Origin: Lithospermum erythrorhizon
Lineage: Eukaryota; Streptophyta; Magnoliopsida; Boraginales; Boraginaceae
Length of the DNA stretch: 64,000 nucleotides
Assembly (NCBI GenBank): GCA_019722365.1
Contig: JADFUC010001010.1
Location: 62,001-126,000, forward strand
Direction: 5' to 3'
In this document: positions 1-13,794 of the stretch, piece after piece
How positions within the stretch are numbered: position 1 is the stretch's first letter
Layout of the letters: the number at the start of each line of letters is the position of its first letter
Made by a program: the position numbers and the translations under genes
Notes under the pieces: model-generated
Told to the model about the DNA's origin: nothing
The model's input: the letters and a program-made list of their open reading frames with translations, nothing else
Database searches by the model: none

Positions 1-3000
1 CCCTGTTCATCGGATTTATTTTTGAAAATCCATTTTTTCCCTATCACATTATGATCATTCGTCTCGCACAAGTTCCCACACATCATCATACAAAATTGAC
101 TGCCCTCTCTGATGACATTTATTCAATGTTCATCTTCGGTAGCTTCATCCACACTCTTCTATCGATTTTTGAAATAAAACAAATTTTCCAAAGAGTCCAA
201 ATCCATTCTTCTATACACCTGCTTCTTTCTTCGTGTCAGAATTCCTCGATCAATTTCCCCAATGTTGTTTTCTATGTGACGGTCCTTTCAATTCGACTCC
301 AGCAGATATGTCGACTTTCATCACGCGCCATTAACTTCGCTAAGCTTCCAAAGATTGGCTGCCATTGCTATGCTGCATGTTGTTTCTTTTGACAAAGAAA
401 CATCTTCTGGCTGATGCCACATGAAATAACTCCCCGCTGCCTAATACCTTCATATTAGTACACCTATAACCTCGCTGAAGTTCTTTTGTCGAAACTCGAA
501 AGAGATCGCTTTCGAAGACGCTAAGATACCTTCATCACTTTCGACATCCGGTTTTTGCCTTGGTTCGCGATCCGTTATGATATAAATACAAACTACCAAA
601 ACATGAAAAAATGCATAAATTTAATTATTTATTTAAATGTAATCAAGTTTGATAATCATTACATTTTTATAATTAATTATTTTATAGATAATTTACTTAC
701 AAAAAATTCAAGAAAACACCATTTCATATCTACACTTTTATAGCGTATATAGACAAAATTCTTTATGTTTATCTTTATATCAGACTAGCTAAATTTTCCT
801 CCATCTAAATTTGACGAAGTGGTCGCTTTTATAATAAATAAATTGTTGCTTTATAATAAATAAATTCTAAATTAATTCAAGTATCTCCTGCCTTCATACG
901 GTAGTTTTATTCAATCTACGTATTTGAAATTTTATAAAAACATTATCCCTATGAAAAAAAAATTGCAATCAAAAAGAAATACATACTATTTGGATAATTC
1001 CTATTTGGAATCAATATAAGAAAACTGTCCTGTAAAGACGGGGTGGGGTAGTTGTCCACCTACCAGGCTACTCATCATGTGGTCCAGTTACAGACCAGAC
1101 TCCAGGTACGATGCGACCAAACCATCTGCAATCACCTACCACCTCTCTTTATTTATTTATTTTTATTTTTATATCCTAATTTCATTTCTAACGATCTTGG
1201 TAATAACTAAAATTCAAATCATTTACATGATTAAAGGAATTTAGGATGAACTGATTAATAATAATATGTCATTCTATCTTACTTAAAAATGTATAAGAGG
1301 ACTACTAGCTATAATCATGGCCCAACATCCATACTATAATCTTTCAAGAAAAAAGCACACTACTATTTTCTTCTTCGCAAAACCCTATTGATATAAGTGA
1401 GTTTTTATCGCCATATCTTGCCCACAAGTTAATAAGAAGATTAATTACCTACTTTTCTCTGCCCCCATGTGATATCGACACACGCTGGCCCTCCTTAAAC
1501 CCGCCTTTAATATTTCTATAAATATCCTCTATATTCGATGCCGCAAGCGCAATCGTCATTTTTAAACTACTGATTAATCACTAAAGCTCAACTCACTCGC
1601 ACAATTCTAACTTTATCATCGAATGATCATGCGATCGACTTCGATCGCCAGCCTGCGCACACCTTGTGCCCCTCGATACTACCCGACTTCATCACCGCCT
1701 CGATGACAAAACACATCCGAGCCTCACATCCCCTACAGCCTAATTACGATTCAAATTTGCTAAGAAGCTGCGAGTAAAGACTAAAATACTCGAAACAAGA
1801 TTAAGAAGTGGGCTTCCAGGACACGATCGAATTCCCCACTGCCTCATCCGCATACAAAGACAGAGGAACGCCAAGGTAATGATCACCACCGACGGCGGTC
1901 GAGATTTGTACCGACAAATTTCAATCGAATCGGCGACAAATAGACGTTAAAAATAACGACGTCTCAAATCACTCAGTAAATGACTAATGGCTTAAACTGG
2001 AGGAGAGTCGAAAGAAACAAAAAGTGCAATTGATGAGGATTTTGTCGGAAAAGAAAAACAATGCCCCTCTATGAAATTCTTTATTATACTTGATTTTAAA
2101 TAATAAATGCAGGTCGCATGGTCATGGCTCTAGAGTAAGATTTCGGATCATATATTGCAATTTGTATAACATTCTTTCTTATACGGAGTACTTGATTATC
2201 ATACTTAAAATAATAAAAAGATTACCTTCGCTTTTTATTAAATATTCCTGGTGACGCGAGACAGAAAGTCCCCGAAAATCCTACGAATGACGCACAGATC
2301 AATTCCGCCCGTCTCCTGACAATAAAATTACTCGAAATCTCCGCTCTGCATTTCCGGCCCCCAGCCTCCACACCGACCTCCCTCCCCTTTCACCCTGCAT
2401 TCCTCGCTTACGCCCCTCTCTCCACCGTAATACCGCATTCCTCAACCTACAAAACCTGTAAAGAAACGCTTACGGGGCCTACTAAAAGAAGGAAAATATA
2501 ATTTAGACTCATAAAGACTTACGCCATAAAAAATTTTACAAAAAAACTTGGGACGAAAAGACACACGCCACGTAACCTGGGCTTAAAACTGAACCTACGC
2601 CTCGATACACATAATCAACGCCCACTCCCTGCCGCACCGGCCTAACGTTATTGGGATTACTGACCTCACAAAACCACTACGAGCCTTTCCAACACGCTTG
2701 CCCCCACTCACGCCGCCCACCTAAACCCTTCAATGATCACCCATCTCATCATTCCCTGCTCAAGACGCTTAACAACGCGAAATTTTATGCGACGGCGCTC
2801 AAAAAGAAGACGCATCTCACTGCATTTAGCATCAATCAAATCATATCAAACATATCACAAACACACACATTTCACATGATCTTATTACAACTCTAATCCC
2901 TAATTTATCTTCCTGAAATTATATCTTTTTTCCAAACATTACTTCATCTACATTCAGTTTATATAGTTTTCCTTATTTGTGTGATATAAATTAATCTACT

Positions 3001-3851
3001 CTCCTAATTTAAAAATTATATTTAGACCACTGTGTATATCATGCAAATATGTGATTGTATCGTAACTATCACATGATATCTATCAAACGTGGTTTACAAT
3101 TATTTCATTGTCACTGAATGTATACAAAAAAGGCTTATAAATGAAGCACTGTCGTATCGTATTCAAGATACAGTGATCAAGTTTATTTTTTAATCAAGAT
3201 ACTATACTACGACAGACACTCTAAAATGCAGACAAACATTATAATATTTCTGCCCAAAAGTCGATTAACGCTACACATTCATTTATATTTTGGATGTTAA
3301 AAACATAAATGAATATACACTATTATTTGACATATTTAAAAACAAATGTATAACATTAGCACCACTTTTAAAAATTAATTTGTAAAAGTTTAACTATATG
3401 AGACTATATATATTGTAGGTTGTAGTAACTCCAAATTGGTATGTCAATCACTTTACCAAGGTGAGCTGTTATACACACACCCAAACAAGCTAAGATTTTA
3501 TAAGAAATAATTATTTCGCTCTCTATTCATGTAGAGTCAGAAGTAGCTTACATAAATTGGCGATCAAAAAGAAAATAGCTTATTTAAGTATTAAAAATAA
3601 ATTATTCGGCATAAAGCAGATATCGATCCCAATTCATCATTTACTAGTAAGCAAGATTTTTGCTCTTACAAAAACAGAAAAAAAAAAAAAAGGCTAAAAG
3701 AAGGTTCCCCATTTCTCTCATTACTATCATCTGTTACATTATACGAGTAAGTATTTATTAGCTTCTCACCTTTCTTGTAGCAACTATAAAAGAACATGAA
3801 ACAATGTTCACATTTCTATCGTCTTTGATTATTTGAGTGTTTCAATCTGAA
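1..3851. other. Gene-free flank upstream of the laccase
   Basis: No reading frame here resembles a protein I know. The stretch from about 1620 to 2820 is clearly richer in G+C than its surroundings and carries many CG dinucleotides, while the flanks are AT-rich. That contrast suggests an old inserted element, but I saw no terminal repeats and no recognisable transposon protein on either strand. The short open frames at 51-392 and 2651-2896 have no recognisable domain and are probably chance. Confidence 0.5.
3785..3791 (+). promoter_or_regulatory. Candidate TATA box of the laccase gene
   Basis: A TATAAAA heptamer lies 61 bases before the laccase start codon, which leaves room for a short 5' leader. 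Its position fits a plant core promoter. The assignment rests on sequence and spacing only. Confidence 0.4.
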
Positions 3852-6800
3852 ATGTCACTCATTATGATACTCTTTCCATGCGCTCTACTTCTTCTATCTT
3901 CATATGTTTCTGCTGGAACAATAGAGCAAACCTTCCTTGTAAGTAATTGTTTTCCATTACTTCTACTAATTAAAGAAAAATATATTTCATTTTTCAGATA
4001 ATAACATAATTAAGCTTTAAATTTCATTTTTCCATCTCACTTGACGACACTAAATATTTTTTCTTAATTCCGACCGTACACACAACCTTTCTTTTCTTCC
4101 CAAATGGTCGATCTCAACTGTTTTATTTTGTAGATAAAAAACAAAAGGAATAAAAAATGAACTTTTATTTCAAGAAAGTGACTTCGGTACATCCTTGACT
4201 AGATACCAAGCTTTAGTTTAATTAATGCGTTTTTACCCAAAAAGAGAAACGTTGTCGTGATTCTTCATACCTACCTACTACTTACTCCGAATTATATTAA
4301 TTTGTGGGCACATCGTTATCAATTATTAAGATGATTATTTATAAAGGACAATAGTATACTACAGAATGTACACTTATGAGTATTTTTGTTTTTTTTTTTA
4401 AAAAAACCCACTCATAAGTCAATCGAACTCAGGAACTCTAAGTCACTGGAAGGATGTAATACATTATTAATCCTGAAAAATATCCTACATTTTTTAATAT
4501 TTCATTAAAGAGAACATCGAATAGCCTAGTGGGTAGAAGGCCTGGTGTATATAATCACAAATCAATAATACATCATTGGACTACTAAATATATACTCCTA
4601 TAAGAAAGCAAATTAACTTATTGTTCACCCAGTGTCCTGCAGCTTATGGGTCAGGTTTGCAAGAAATAACAAATTAATGTTTTTTTGTTATTTATTATTA
4701 GGTGCAAACTCAAGTATTTAACAGGCTATGCAAAGATCAATATACTACAGTGGTTAATGGAAGCTTGCCAGGGCCAACAATATATGCAAATGAAGGAGAT
4801 ACAATTATTGTTCATCTCATCAACGACTCACCATATAACATGTCTATTCATTGGTCAGTCCAATATGGAAAATCTTTACTTTACTAAGACAAAAGTAGGT
4901 ACTCCACCATTGTACTATACTAAAAATGTGGGTTTTTTTTCTTTCTTTCAATAATGAATTGAGTTTCTCCCATTTAAACTCATGCTTCAGAGAAATACAA
5001 ATGGCATTATCATTTGGATAATTTTTTATCATACCAAAGTTATTATTGATATATATTAGTCATAATAATTATGTTTGGATGTAACAAGATGTATAGTGTT
5101 ATGCAGGCATGGAGTAAAGCAAACATTAAGTTGTTGGGCAGATGGTGTGGCATTCATAACACAATGTCCAATTCAACCTGGACAAAAATTTGTTTATAAG
5201 TTCAAACTTTCAGGCCAAGAAGGGACATTATGGTGGCATGCACATCTAGGATTTTACAGAGCTACTGTATATGGAGCAATTGTCATCTATCCTAAAGTTG
5301 GAACTTCTTATCCTTTCTCAAAACCAGATGAAGAGCAACTTATAATCCTCGGTATATTAATTTTCTTGGCGTTAATCGATGTATTTCTTTTATTAATGTT
5401 TGTAATGTAAGGGAACTGTTGAAATCGTTCAATATTTTGTTTTTTCTTCAGGTGAGTGGTGGAACAGAAATGTTACAGAGCTTCAAGATGAGCTAGACGA
5501 AACAGGCGTTGGTCCTGATAGTTCAGATGCAAACCTCATAAATGGTTTTCCAGGAGATATGTATTCATGTTCCCTCTCTTCAGATAGTAAGAATTATTCT
5601 TTTGTTTCTCTAATCTATTATATTGAATTGATTGTCGCTATTCAACACTAAAACATATATATGTATATAGGGCGTCGACGATTTCTCAAGAATCAAGAAA
5701 ATTCAAGCCTTGAATTGAGTGATGTTGGATCATACCCTGAACCTGGTGAGACTCATTGCTAGTTTTTTCTATGTTCCTATGCAAATTGTGCTAATGAATA
5801 ACAATGACAATGCACTATTTTCATTGACAAATTATGTGATTACAGGAACTTTTCGATTAAAGGTGACTTCAGGAAAAACATATCTTCTACGCATAATCAG
5901 TGCTTCTCTTAATCCATGCATATTTTTCAAGATAGCAAATCATAACATGGTAATTGTTGCAACTGATGCCTCCTACACAAACCCATTTAGCACAGATGTA
6001 ATTATAATATCACCTGGCCAAACCATTGATGTCCTTTTAACAGCAAACCAACCTCCAGGCCTATACTATATGACAACCAGTGTCTTTGTAAATTCACATG
6101 TGCAATTCAGAGATATTCCTGGAACTGCTATTCTTGAATATGAAGATGTTGGTATCTTTCAATCTGTCCCAAAATTGCCAAATATTCCTAGCCATTATGA
6201 TCGTGACTTATTTTACAATTCCATGAAGTATTTGACAAGCTTAGTTTCGTCGCCTTTTTGGACTCCTGTTCCTCTGGAAGTTGATGAAAATATGTTTATA
6301 ACAATTGGATTAGGATTTCAGCCATGCAATTCAAGAAATCCTAATCAAATATGCGCATTTCTTGAGTATCGAATGGCGGGATCGTTGAGCAACATAACAT
6401 TTAAGTTGCCTACGAAGATGTCGATACTTGAAGCACATTACAACAAGGTTGATGGAATTTATACAAATAATTTTCCAAATAATCCACCATTAACGTTCAA
6501 TTTCACGGATGAACGTTACATGTTCGACTTGGAAAAATTGATGACAGAGTTGGGCACAAAAGTGAAGAGATTGAAGTATAATTCTACAGTTGAGATTGTT
6601 TTTCAATCTACAACATTGTTTACAGCAGAGAACCACCCTATGCATTTACATGGATTTAACTTTCATATTTTGGGACATGGATTTGGTAACTATAGTCCCT
6701 TAAAACATCAAGAAAAGCTCAATTTGGTGAATCCAGTATTAGCAAGTACTGTTAGTGTACCAGGAAATGGATGGGTTGTCATTAGATTTCGAGCTAATAA

Positions 6801-7070
6801 TCCAGGTATTGATGTGTTATTTACTCGTCACACTCATGTCATATAGATTTTTTAAGTTCTGATAAATTTCATATTTAATTTAAACTTTGATTAATTTTTT
6901 AGTATTACCAATCTCTAATATTGTATTGTTTTGATTTAGGTGTGTGGTTTTTGCATTGTCATAATGAAGGACATCTTGCTATAGGTCTAGCAACTGTTTT
7001 TATAGTTGAAGATGGACCGACTTCATCAACTTCGCTGCCTAAACCACCTGAAGATTATCCTAGATGTTAA
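3852..7070 (+). CDS. Laccase (multicopper oxidase, p-diphenol:oxygen oxidoreductase)
   Basis: Secreted blue copper enzyme that oxidises phenolics and monolignols in the cell wall while reducing O2 to water. Exons read by eye: 3852-3938, 4702-4853, 5107-5351, 5452-5586, 5846-6805, 6940-7070. They sum to 1710 nt and 569 residues, the usual laccase length, and all phases match. The first 21 or so residues form a signal peptide. All four copper motifs are present: HWHG (split by intron 2), [15 protein letters not shown] and [12 protein letters not shown], so the T1, T2 and T3 ligands look intact. The C-terminus ends in a proline-rich stretch closing with PRC, as in plant laccases. The sequence between HCH and the last His is unusual (NEG where LDV is common). 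It is a divergent clade member, perhaps LAC14/15-like, but the clade is uncertain. A 75-nt candidate exon in intron 4 is listed separately. The gene converges on PSS1. Confidence 0.9.
4386..4565. repeat. SINE-like remnants in laccase intron 1
   Basis: Read on the minus strand, 4470-4386 has a pol III B-box-like core (GAGTTCGATTGAC) followed by GAGTGGG and a T/A-rich tail. A second piece at about 4515-4560 on the plus strand resembles a tRNA-type A box (TAGCCTAGTGGGTAG). The tail matches that of the unit at 44210-44340, so both probably belong to one SINE family. No target-site duplication was established. Confidence 0.4.
5671..5745 (+). other. Candidate 75-nt cassette exon of the laccase
   Basis: This stretch is preceded by an acceptor (TATATAG) and followed by a donor (GTGAGA). 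It is 75 nt long, open in the phase left by exon 4, and joins exon 5 in the correct phase. Inclusion would add 25 residues, beginning with an Arg-rich run, just before the conserved TFRLKV strand, and would give a 594-residue protein. Family members known to me lack it, and skipping also gives a sound protein. It may be an alternative exon or simply an open stretch of intron. Confidence 0.4.
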
Positions 7071-7589
7071 TCACAAAAATGTACATTCAATAAGTTTTGA
7101 CCCATGAGAGTACCAAATTTAATTAATACTTGTCCAAGGAACAAAGTGACTTTGATCATCGTCAATAGACAATTGACATGGGAGATGTACTATTTATGCA
7201 AAGAAATTAGCATGGGTGCTCCAAGTTAAAAATTCGGTCAAACGTGTGCTATTTTGCCAATTTTCTATGAAAAAGATACCAATTATTATTCAGAAGTGGT
7301 ATCACCCACTGAGATGTGTAACATAGTTCAATCTCTTGCAAGTATAAAGGTTAATTGGAAAACAGATGGAAAAAAGAAAACCAATTATTAGATATAAGAA
7401 AGTGCATCCTCTTATAACCTTTACCAGACCTAATGAAAATAATAGGAAGTTCTCTACTACACCCATTTTCTTTCTGTAACCTAAGTGATAACCATTTACA
7501 CTTAAGAAGGTAAAGGTATTTACAAAAAAGCTGATCAATCAGAAGAGGAAGGAAAATCAAAGAATGGTATGGATCACAACTTCAGCTGA

Positions 7590-10500
7590 TCATTGCCTTT
7601 TTCTCCTTATTGTGTGATGCAAGTGCCACGACCACGCACCCAAGAGTACGACGAGGCCAATTGCAGCAGTTGTCCAGAACATAATCAACCACTTGGGCAT
7701 GGGGTTGGGATATAATCCTGACAAACAAGGAACAGAATATATCGAAAACATCTAGAACATCGGACGTGTCGGCTTACAACCCAAATTATCAAATGTAGAT
7801 ATTCTTATCAGAAAATTTCAAGAAACAAGTTGATATGCTACAAGGGGAAGGAGGGGGGAGGTGAAGTGTTAAGAGGATACATACCATGCCCAAACTTGAT
7901 GCAAATAAGAAGTTCAATAATGCAGATTGCAAGCGAAAGCCAACAAAACGCGCCGACCTTCTTTACAGGCTTTCTGGAGATTATTATCAACAAAAGAATT
8001 AGATACATAAATAGTGCAACTGGTTCAAACATAGATCCCCACTGGTAGAAAAAAAAATACAAGTATACATACATACCTGTCTTGTAAGTAAGAATTGTAC
8101 TCACGGATTGTTGGTATTGCAATCAACCACCACAAGACCAACCGATATATTATCTTCCGATGAGGAACCCAAAGGCAGAACTTCAAAAAGAATGTATTCA
8201 ATTCCACAGTCAAGAACACAATGCAGAGACTTAGAACTTGAACAAATCGCAATGGACCAAGCAGGGGATGCCATTCATCTTTGTCCCATTGCGCTGGTGT
8301 AAATTGGCCCAGAGTCCGTCTCACCTATAAGTCAAACGGGGGATACAGATGCCTATCATTCGATAAAAATGGAACTTATTTTTGAATATAAGATTAAAGG
8401 TAATTATTCTTTAACAAATGTTCTTAGAAAGTAGATCATTCAAATAGAAAAAGGAGGAAGTAGAGATGCATACATACTTTACCAATGATATTTGGCTGCC
8501 TGCTGATACCAACCCATTCATATGTTTTACCATCAAAGTACCTAACAGTACGCATTCCAGCCCAGATGCCTAAGAAGAGGCAAAACAAGAGCATGTTAAG
8601 AATATTATTGAAGATCAGTATCATTAAGCATTAACACATACAGTTAAACCTATGTTAATATATGGTTAAAACTAGAGCATCTGGTGAGAAAGTTGGACAA
8701 AGCTTGGAGTTATAAAAAAATCCATGTTCCAAAGTGACAGGACATGATTCAAATTACTTATATCAAGATTAACCCATTATCTAGTGGGTGTTAATGACCA
8801 GATTGTTGGCCTGGAGTGACTTCTTCCAAAGAGATTATTACTAGTGATCAAAGACTGTTGAAGAACAAAACAGTGAATCACAATCAATAACCTTTTGGCA
8901 GCAAAAGCTACGAATATATCTCACAAAATATTAACATATAGGCAACTCAACATTAACACGGATAAACAACTCAGGGTGGTGGTCTCAGGGTGCTTACCAA
9001 ACCAATTACAGATTAGTATGTCCAGAATAATGCTGTCCCACCAACACTCATTAAAGTTTGGCAACATGTGGCGAAATGTAAGCTGGAGAGACATCATTAT
9101 ACTTGAGCAATAGATTCTTTAAGGGTAAAACGTTAGATAAACAAAATAGTTGTAAGGGAAGAATATGTATAAATCATGATACTAACCTCCATCAACTCAA
9201 ATCCAATTGATAACACCCATAAAAGAGGTTGATTTCGAATCATTATAGCCTTTCCCCACCATCCCAAAACGTGTGCAACAACAAAATCATCAAAGAGGGT
9301 ATCCTGAAAGAGGGAACGATATATCAAATACTCTGAGAGACAAACTCCTCAAAGACGGTATCCTGAAAGAACATTATATCAAATACTCTGAGAGACAATC
9401 TGCATACAACTGCATTTTAGTTATTTATCCTTCTGAATGACATGCAGGAAATATGGATAACAAATAAAAAGCTTGTGAAAGATACCATACATAAACATTC
9501 CTAAACCTGCTTGAGGGATGATCTGAAATATATATTCGGCAGTCTGCACCATAGAATCTTTCAGGAAGTTCTGCACAAACATGATGCTACTATTAAAATA
9601 CTGCTATGATCCATGTAAAATACTTCTAACAACAATAAGCACCTCCTCATGAACTCATTTATATTTAGGTCTTTAAGCAATGAACACCTACCAATACCAA
9701 GATCAGGATGCAGATACTTCATGAACTGGCGTGCATCATCCCTATTCTACATTGAGAAATGAAGGATCGAGTTTTAACATATCTAGAAGCAGAAAATTTT
9801 AAATCCATGTACATGTAGAACGTTTAGGTAGTTGCAAGGCTAACCTGGAAAAGCAAAAAAGTCAATGCTACAAGATAGATGACTGCAAAACCGTGAACAA
9901 GGCGCCATATAGCAGGATGTGGTCGAACAAGGACCCTGAAGTATGAAACTATAGTCAATGCAAGCAGTAATAGCAACAAAATACCATGAAAATTTAAACC
10001 ACCCACAGTTATAGTAGGTACTCGACTTATGTAACCACTGAGTTTAACTAAGAATAAGAATCGAAGGTTTGAATATCCACTGTTTCCAAAGATACACGGG
10101 TTCAGAAAATAATAATCATTTTGTTATTAAGTGGCTAATATATGGCCAGGTAGGATCATAATGACAGTAGTACACAAACAACTACTTAACTTTGGGGTTT
10201 CTAAAACAAGGAAAAAATCTAATTTAAAAAACTTCTCAAATTTTTTTATCTACCAGGTAATCAATGACTTACGTAGAAGGGGATTGCAGCAAACAATAAG
10301 CAAGAAACACAGCAATCATTGCCCATATGCCCCTATCAAGCACAGCAAAAGATAAGAGATTAAGAGATTTAGTATCTCACAACTCTAACTAGGCATTATA
10401 CAAAGAATGCAGGTAAAAAGGAAGCAGAAGCGCACCTTTTCACTGATGTAACACGATCGGCAACTAAACTACTTTCAGGGTTAAGAGCTCCACTAGACCA

Positions 10501-11858
10501 ACTAGAAAAATCGCTTTAGACAATATCAGTAAGTATATTTGAGCAGAAAATAAATACTATGTAAAGTAAATAAGTTATGAAGGTATATAATGGTATTTAA
10601 AAAAATGTGATTTTAATACAATTTCAGAAGCTACGTATGGAGTCTCGACCACACTTCTATATACTGATGACAATTCTTTTGCAAGTACAAAAAGGTGTAT
10701 GGTGGAAGAACATTTCAAGATACTTAAATGCTAAAGCTCAACTTAGAAATTGGAAAAAAAAAACATGAAACAAAAAAATGTTCTGCATGCTTTATCAGGA
10801 TAAATCAAAATAAGCAATAACCAGAATTAGAGAAAGGTCAAGATGCTAACGTATCCATCAGTTACCAAAACCGACACACAATATTTAAACCACGCATAAA
10901 ATATTTGAACCTATTTTAAAGGATTTTCATCCTACTGCTACTTTGTTCATCACTCTGGACGTCTAATATTCTTAGTTTGTATACCCAGCTCTGCTCCAAT
11001 GAATAGACAGACCAGCAAAAGCAAGGAGATCTCATCTTTGATGTCAACTTTGAATGGATTCCTCGATGAATCGCATTACTTAGCCTTTATAATTCATTTA
11101 AATATACTCTTTGCTGGATGACTAGCAAAATATATTTTAGGGGAAATTTGTTTCAATTGCAATACTTACAAAAAAAAAAGATAAATGGTAGCTTCACCCA
11201 GAGAAAATGCCTATCTTTTACTCTTATCAGATCTTTCAGTGCCCCTTCCTTTTCTATCTAGTAAACAGAAGTGTCGGGGCTTCTTTTACAAGACTAAAAC
11301 ATAACACGCTAACTTACGTAAGGGAGTAAAGGCGACCAGCCTAAGGGAAACATCACGAAAATTATGAGATGTCTCTTAGGTGTTGCTCTGTGCAAACATT
11401 TTGTCTTCATTTTAACATTACGATGTCACAAAAAATAGTTATTTACACGTCACCTCATAAGGCTAATGATAGACTCTCAAATCAACAAAAAGGGATTAAT
11501 AACTTATATACAAGAAAATGGATGGGACCTACTTGACTTACTTTGGGGATTTCATGAGAATTCAGACCAAAAGTGCATATAAAAATACATATAGTCCATA
11601 GGAATCTTAAAGAGATTTGGCCAAGAACTAACAAATCAGGTAATTCAATCGAGAATTCAGAAAATTGTTAGTACTCAGATATCACGCCACTCACATGAGA
11701 AAGCATGCACCAACAAGTAACAGAGTAATGGTGCGGGGTTTGTATGCCCAAGCTGTCCAAGGATCCAACTCGTCCTCCATATTTATTGTGCTGACATCAC
11801 CATTTTTCTTAGAAATACGCTCCCTCCTCATGACATTATTGTGACAATCGGACTCCAT
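7590..11858 (-). CDS. PSS1: Phosphatidylserine synthase, base-exchange type
   Basis: Integral ER membrane enzyme that swaps the head group of phosphatidylethanolamine for L-serine to make phosphatidylserine. Twelve coding exons, in transcript order: 11858-11695, 10501-10436, 10332-10273, 9935-9845, 9746-9692, 9570-9491, 9303-9187, 9082-8998, 8569-8478, 8324-8077, 7973-7885, 7717-7590. They sum to 1275 nt and 424 residues, about the length of the Arabidopsis protein. Hallmarks in order: [11 protein letters not shown] near the N-terminus, [83 protein letters not shown] and [11 protein letters not shown]. Several membrane spans follow, and the tail is basic (RRKRQ). Every exon junction keeps frame. 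The gene converges on the laccase, with 519 bp between stop codons. Exon 7 has a duplicated acceptor (separate entry), and an intron within the 5' UTR is inferred. Confidence 0.93.
9285..9402. repeat. Tandem duplication across the PSS1 exon 7 splice acceptor
   Basis: Two adjacent copies, about 55-59 bp apart, share GGTATCCTGAAAG and TCAAATACTCTGAGAGACAA. On the coding strand each copy contains TTTCAG followed by the first codons of exon 7. The copy next to the exon (AG at 9305-9304) gives the normal frame. The outer copy, with its exon start at 9362, would lengthen the exon by 59 nt and shift the frame. Confidence 0.8.
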
Positions 11859-12334
11859 AGCCCAGCTTCACCAATGACTATTCACTGTAAATACCAACTT
11901 AAAACATTCATTATAGAGTAAGATAGTATGCAAGGGTACTTTTAATCTAGTCATGTCTTAAATTCGTTTTTTACTGGAAATGATCAAATAGAAATTGAAA
12001 GAGATGCCAGGTTAATGATCCCTATTTGGAAGTTGATGTATTTAATAAAGAGATAACAACATGCTAAACTGGTAGAAAAATGTCCAGCAAAGTTAGATCG
12101 GAGACCTGCGCCAGGTAGCTCAGAGCAAAGAATTGCAGTATCATGTCATTACTACCATTATATTCCATAATTATTTCATGTTACATAAAACATCAGAAAG
12201 AGGGTAAAAATATATGAAAAAACCTGTCTATACAGTGTCACCTATACCAAAAATTAAGAATATACGATATCCAGGAAAAATCCACAGGTGTAAGCAAATT
12301 GATGACTTGACAATCAAGTTCATAACACTCAACC

Positions 12335-12620
12335 ATCTACCTCGGTATGGAAAAGCATGCTAAATATACTAATGCTTACTCAACAGATAACTAACATCTT
12401 GTACCAAAAGATAAGCCACCATGTATAGATGACTTAAATCAAGTTCATAAGTGTTGCACAGATAGTCCCGAAATTAATCGAAATTGGACAAAACCTCACG
12501 ATGTTACAAATCAATCATCTACCTAGAATAGCACTATATGGAAGAATATGCTTAAAGTCCTAATGCCTAGTCAATGGATAACTAACACCTTGCACCTAAA
12601 GATGACAACCATGTATTGAT
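12335..12620. repeat. Diverged tandem duplication of about 180 bp
   Basis: The stretch around 12335-12430 (ATCTACCTCGGTATGGAAAAGCATGC, then AACAGATAACTAACATCTTG) recurs in altered form at about 12515-12620 (ATCTACCTAGAATAGC, then AATGGATAACTAACACCTTG and AACCATGTAT). Both copies are non-coding. Confidence 0.5.
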
Positions 12621-13252
12621 AGATCACAGAAGACATAGAGCTAACATTTCTTACTTTGTTATCATCCATTCCTCAAATATTTTACTACTGATTATGCTAC
12701 CAACCATACACAAATTTACATTGGACAACACCTCACAACTAACTTAGGTTACCATGAACTATCGTGATCATTTCCATAAAATCATTTAATTTGGTATATA
12801 TCGTTTACAATATATCAAAAACCTTGCACAGTTTTTACATAACTCGAAAAATCTAAGAATATCAGCTCCAATAGGAAGGAAACTCATAAAGGTAACAACC
12901 TAATGCACGAGAAGAGAATTATCAAGCCATCAAATATGAGCCAACAAATACATTCATTGCCTCATCCATGTATAGTCCAGTGACAGATTAAAAATATTAG
13001 CCAACAAAACCCAATTATAAATATATAAACAAAAACTCACCTAGCAAGAACAAATCTTTGAAGACTTTAAACACAAAATTTTAGTGATACAACAAAGAAG
13101 TTGAAAGCACCATATATAGTACTCAATTTCTATAGCAAAAAAAATCATAAAAAGCACAAGTCGATGACGTACAATTAGACGACTAATTGCCAAACTGAAA
13201 AGGAAACAAATCAACACAATTAATTATACCAACAAATGAGACAAAAAAGGCA

Positions 13253-13794
13253 AAGAAGTTAATACAAAAAAGAATGTATTAAAAGTTTACAACTCTACAA
13301 TCAAAAATCCAATTAATCACAACCAAGATTCTCAAACCACCCCAAAACAACTCTAATAGTGCATGTCAATAAAAACATGTAACATGTCTGTTTCTCTATC
13401 AATAAATTGATAAATGGCTTTTCTATCAATAAAGCTTACAACTTCACTATCAAATAACAAATTAATCACAGCCCAGATTCCAAAAACTACCCAAAACACT
13501 CTAATAGTGCATGTAACATATCTACTTCTCTATCAATAAATTGCTAAATTGCTTCTCTATCAATAAAAGCTTACATCTTTGCAATCAAATATCCAAAATA
13601 ATCACAACCCAAATCCCAAAACCTCCCAAAAAAACCTTCAATAGTGCATGCCAATCAAAGTTTGTAACATATCTGCTTCTCTATTAATAAAAGCTTACAG
13701 CTTTACAATCAAATATCCAATTTATCACAAACCCAAATTCCCAAAACAACTATAATATTAGTGCATGTAACATATGTGCTCCACTAGCAATAAA
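13253..13794. repeat. Minisatellite, four imperfect copies
   Basis: Four consecutive copies of roughly 100-180 bp lie at about 13253-13433, 13434-13567, 13568-13691 and 13692-13794. Each has AGCTTACA-type sequence, a CAATCAAATATCCAA-type block, an AATCACAACCCA block, AATAGTGCATGTAACATAT and ends in TCTATCAATAAA. Copies differ by substitutions and short indels. The array falls inside the inferred first intron of PSS1. Confidence 0.75.
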
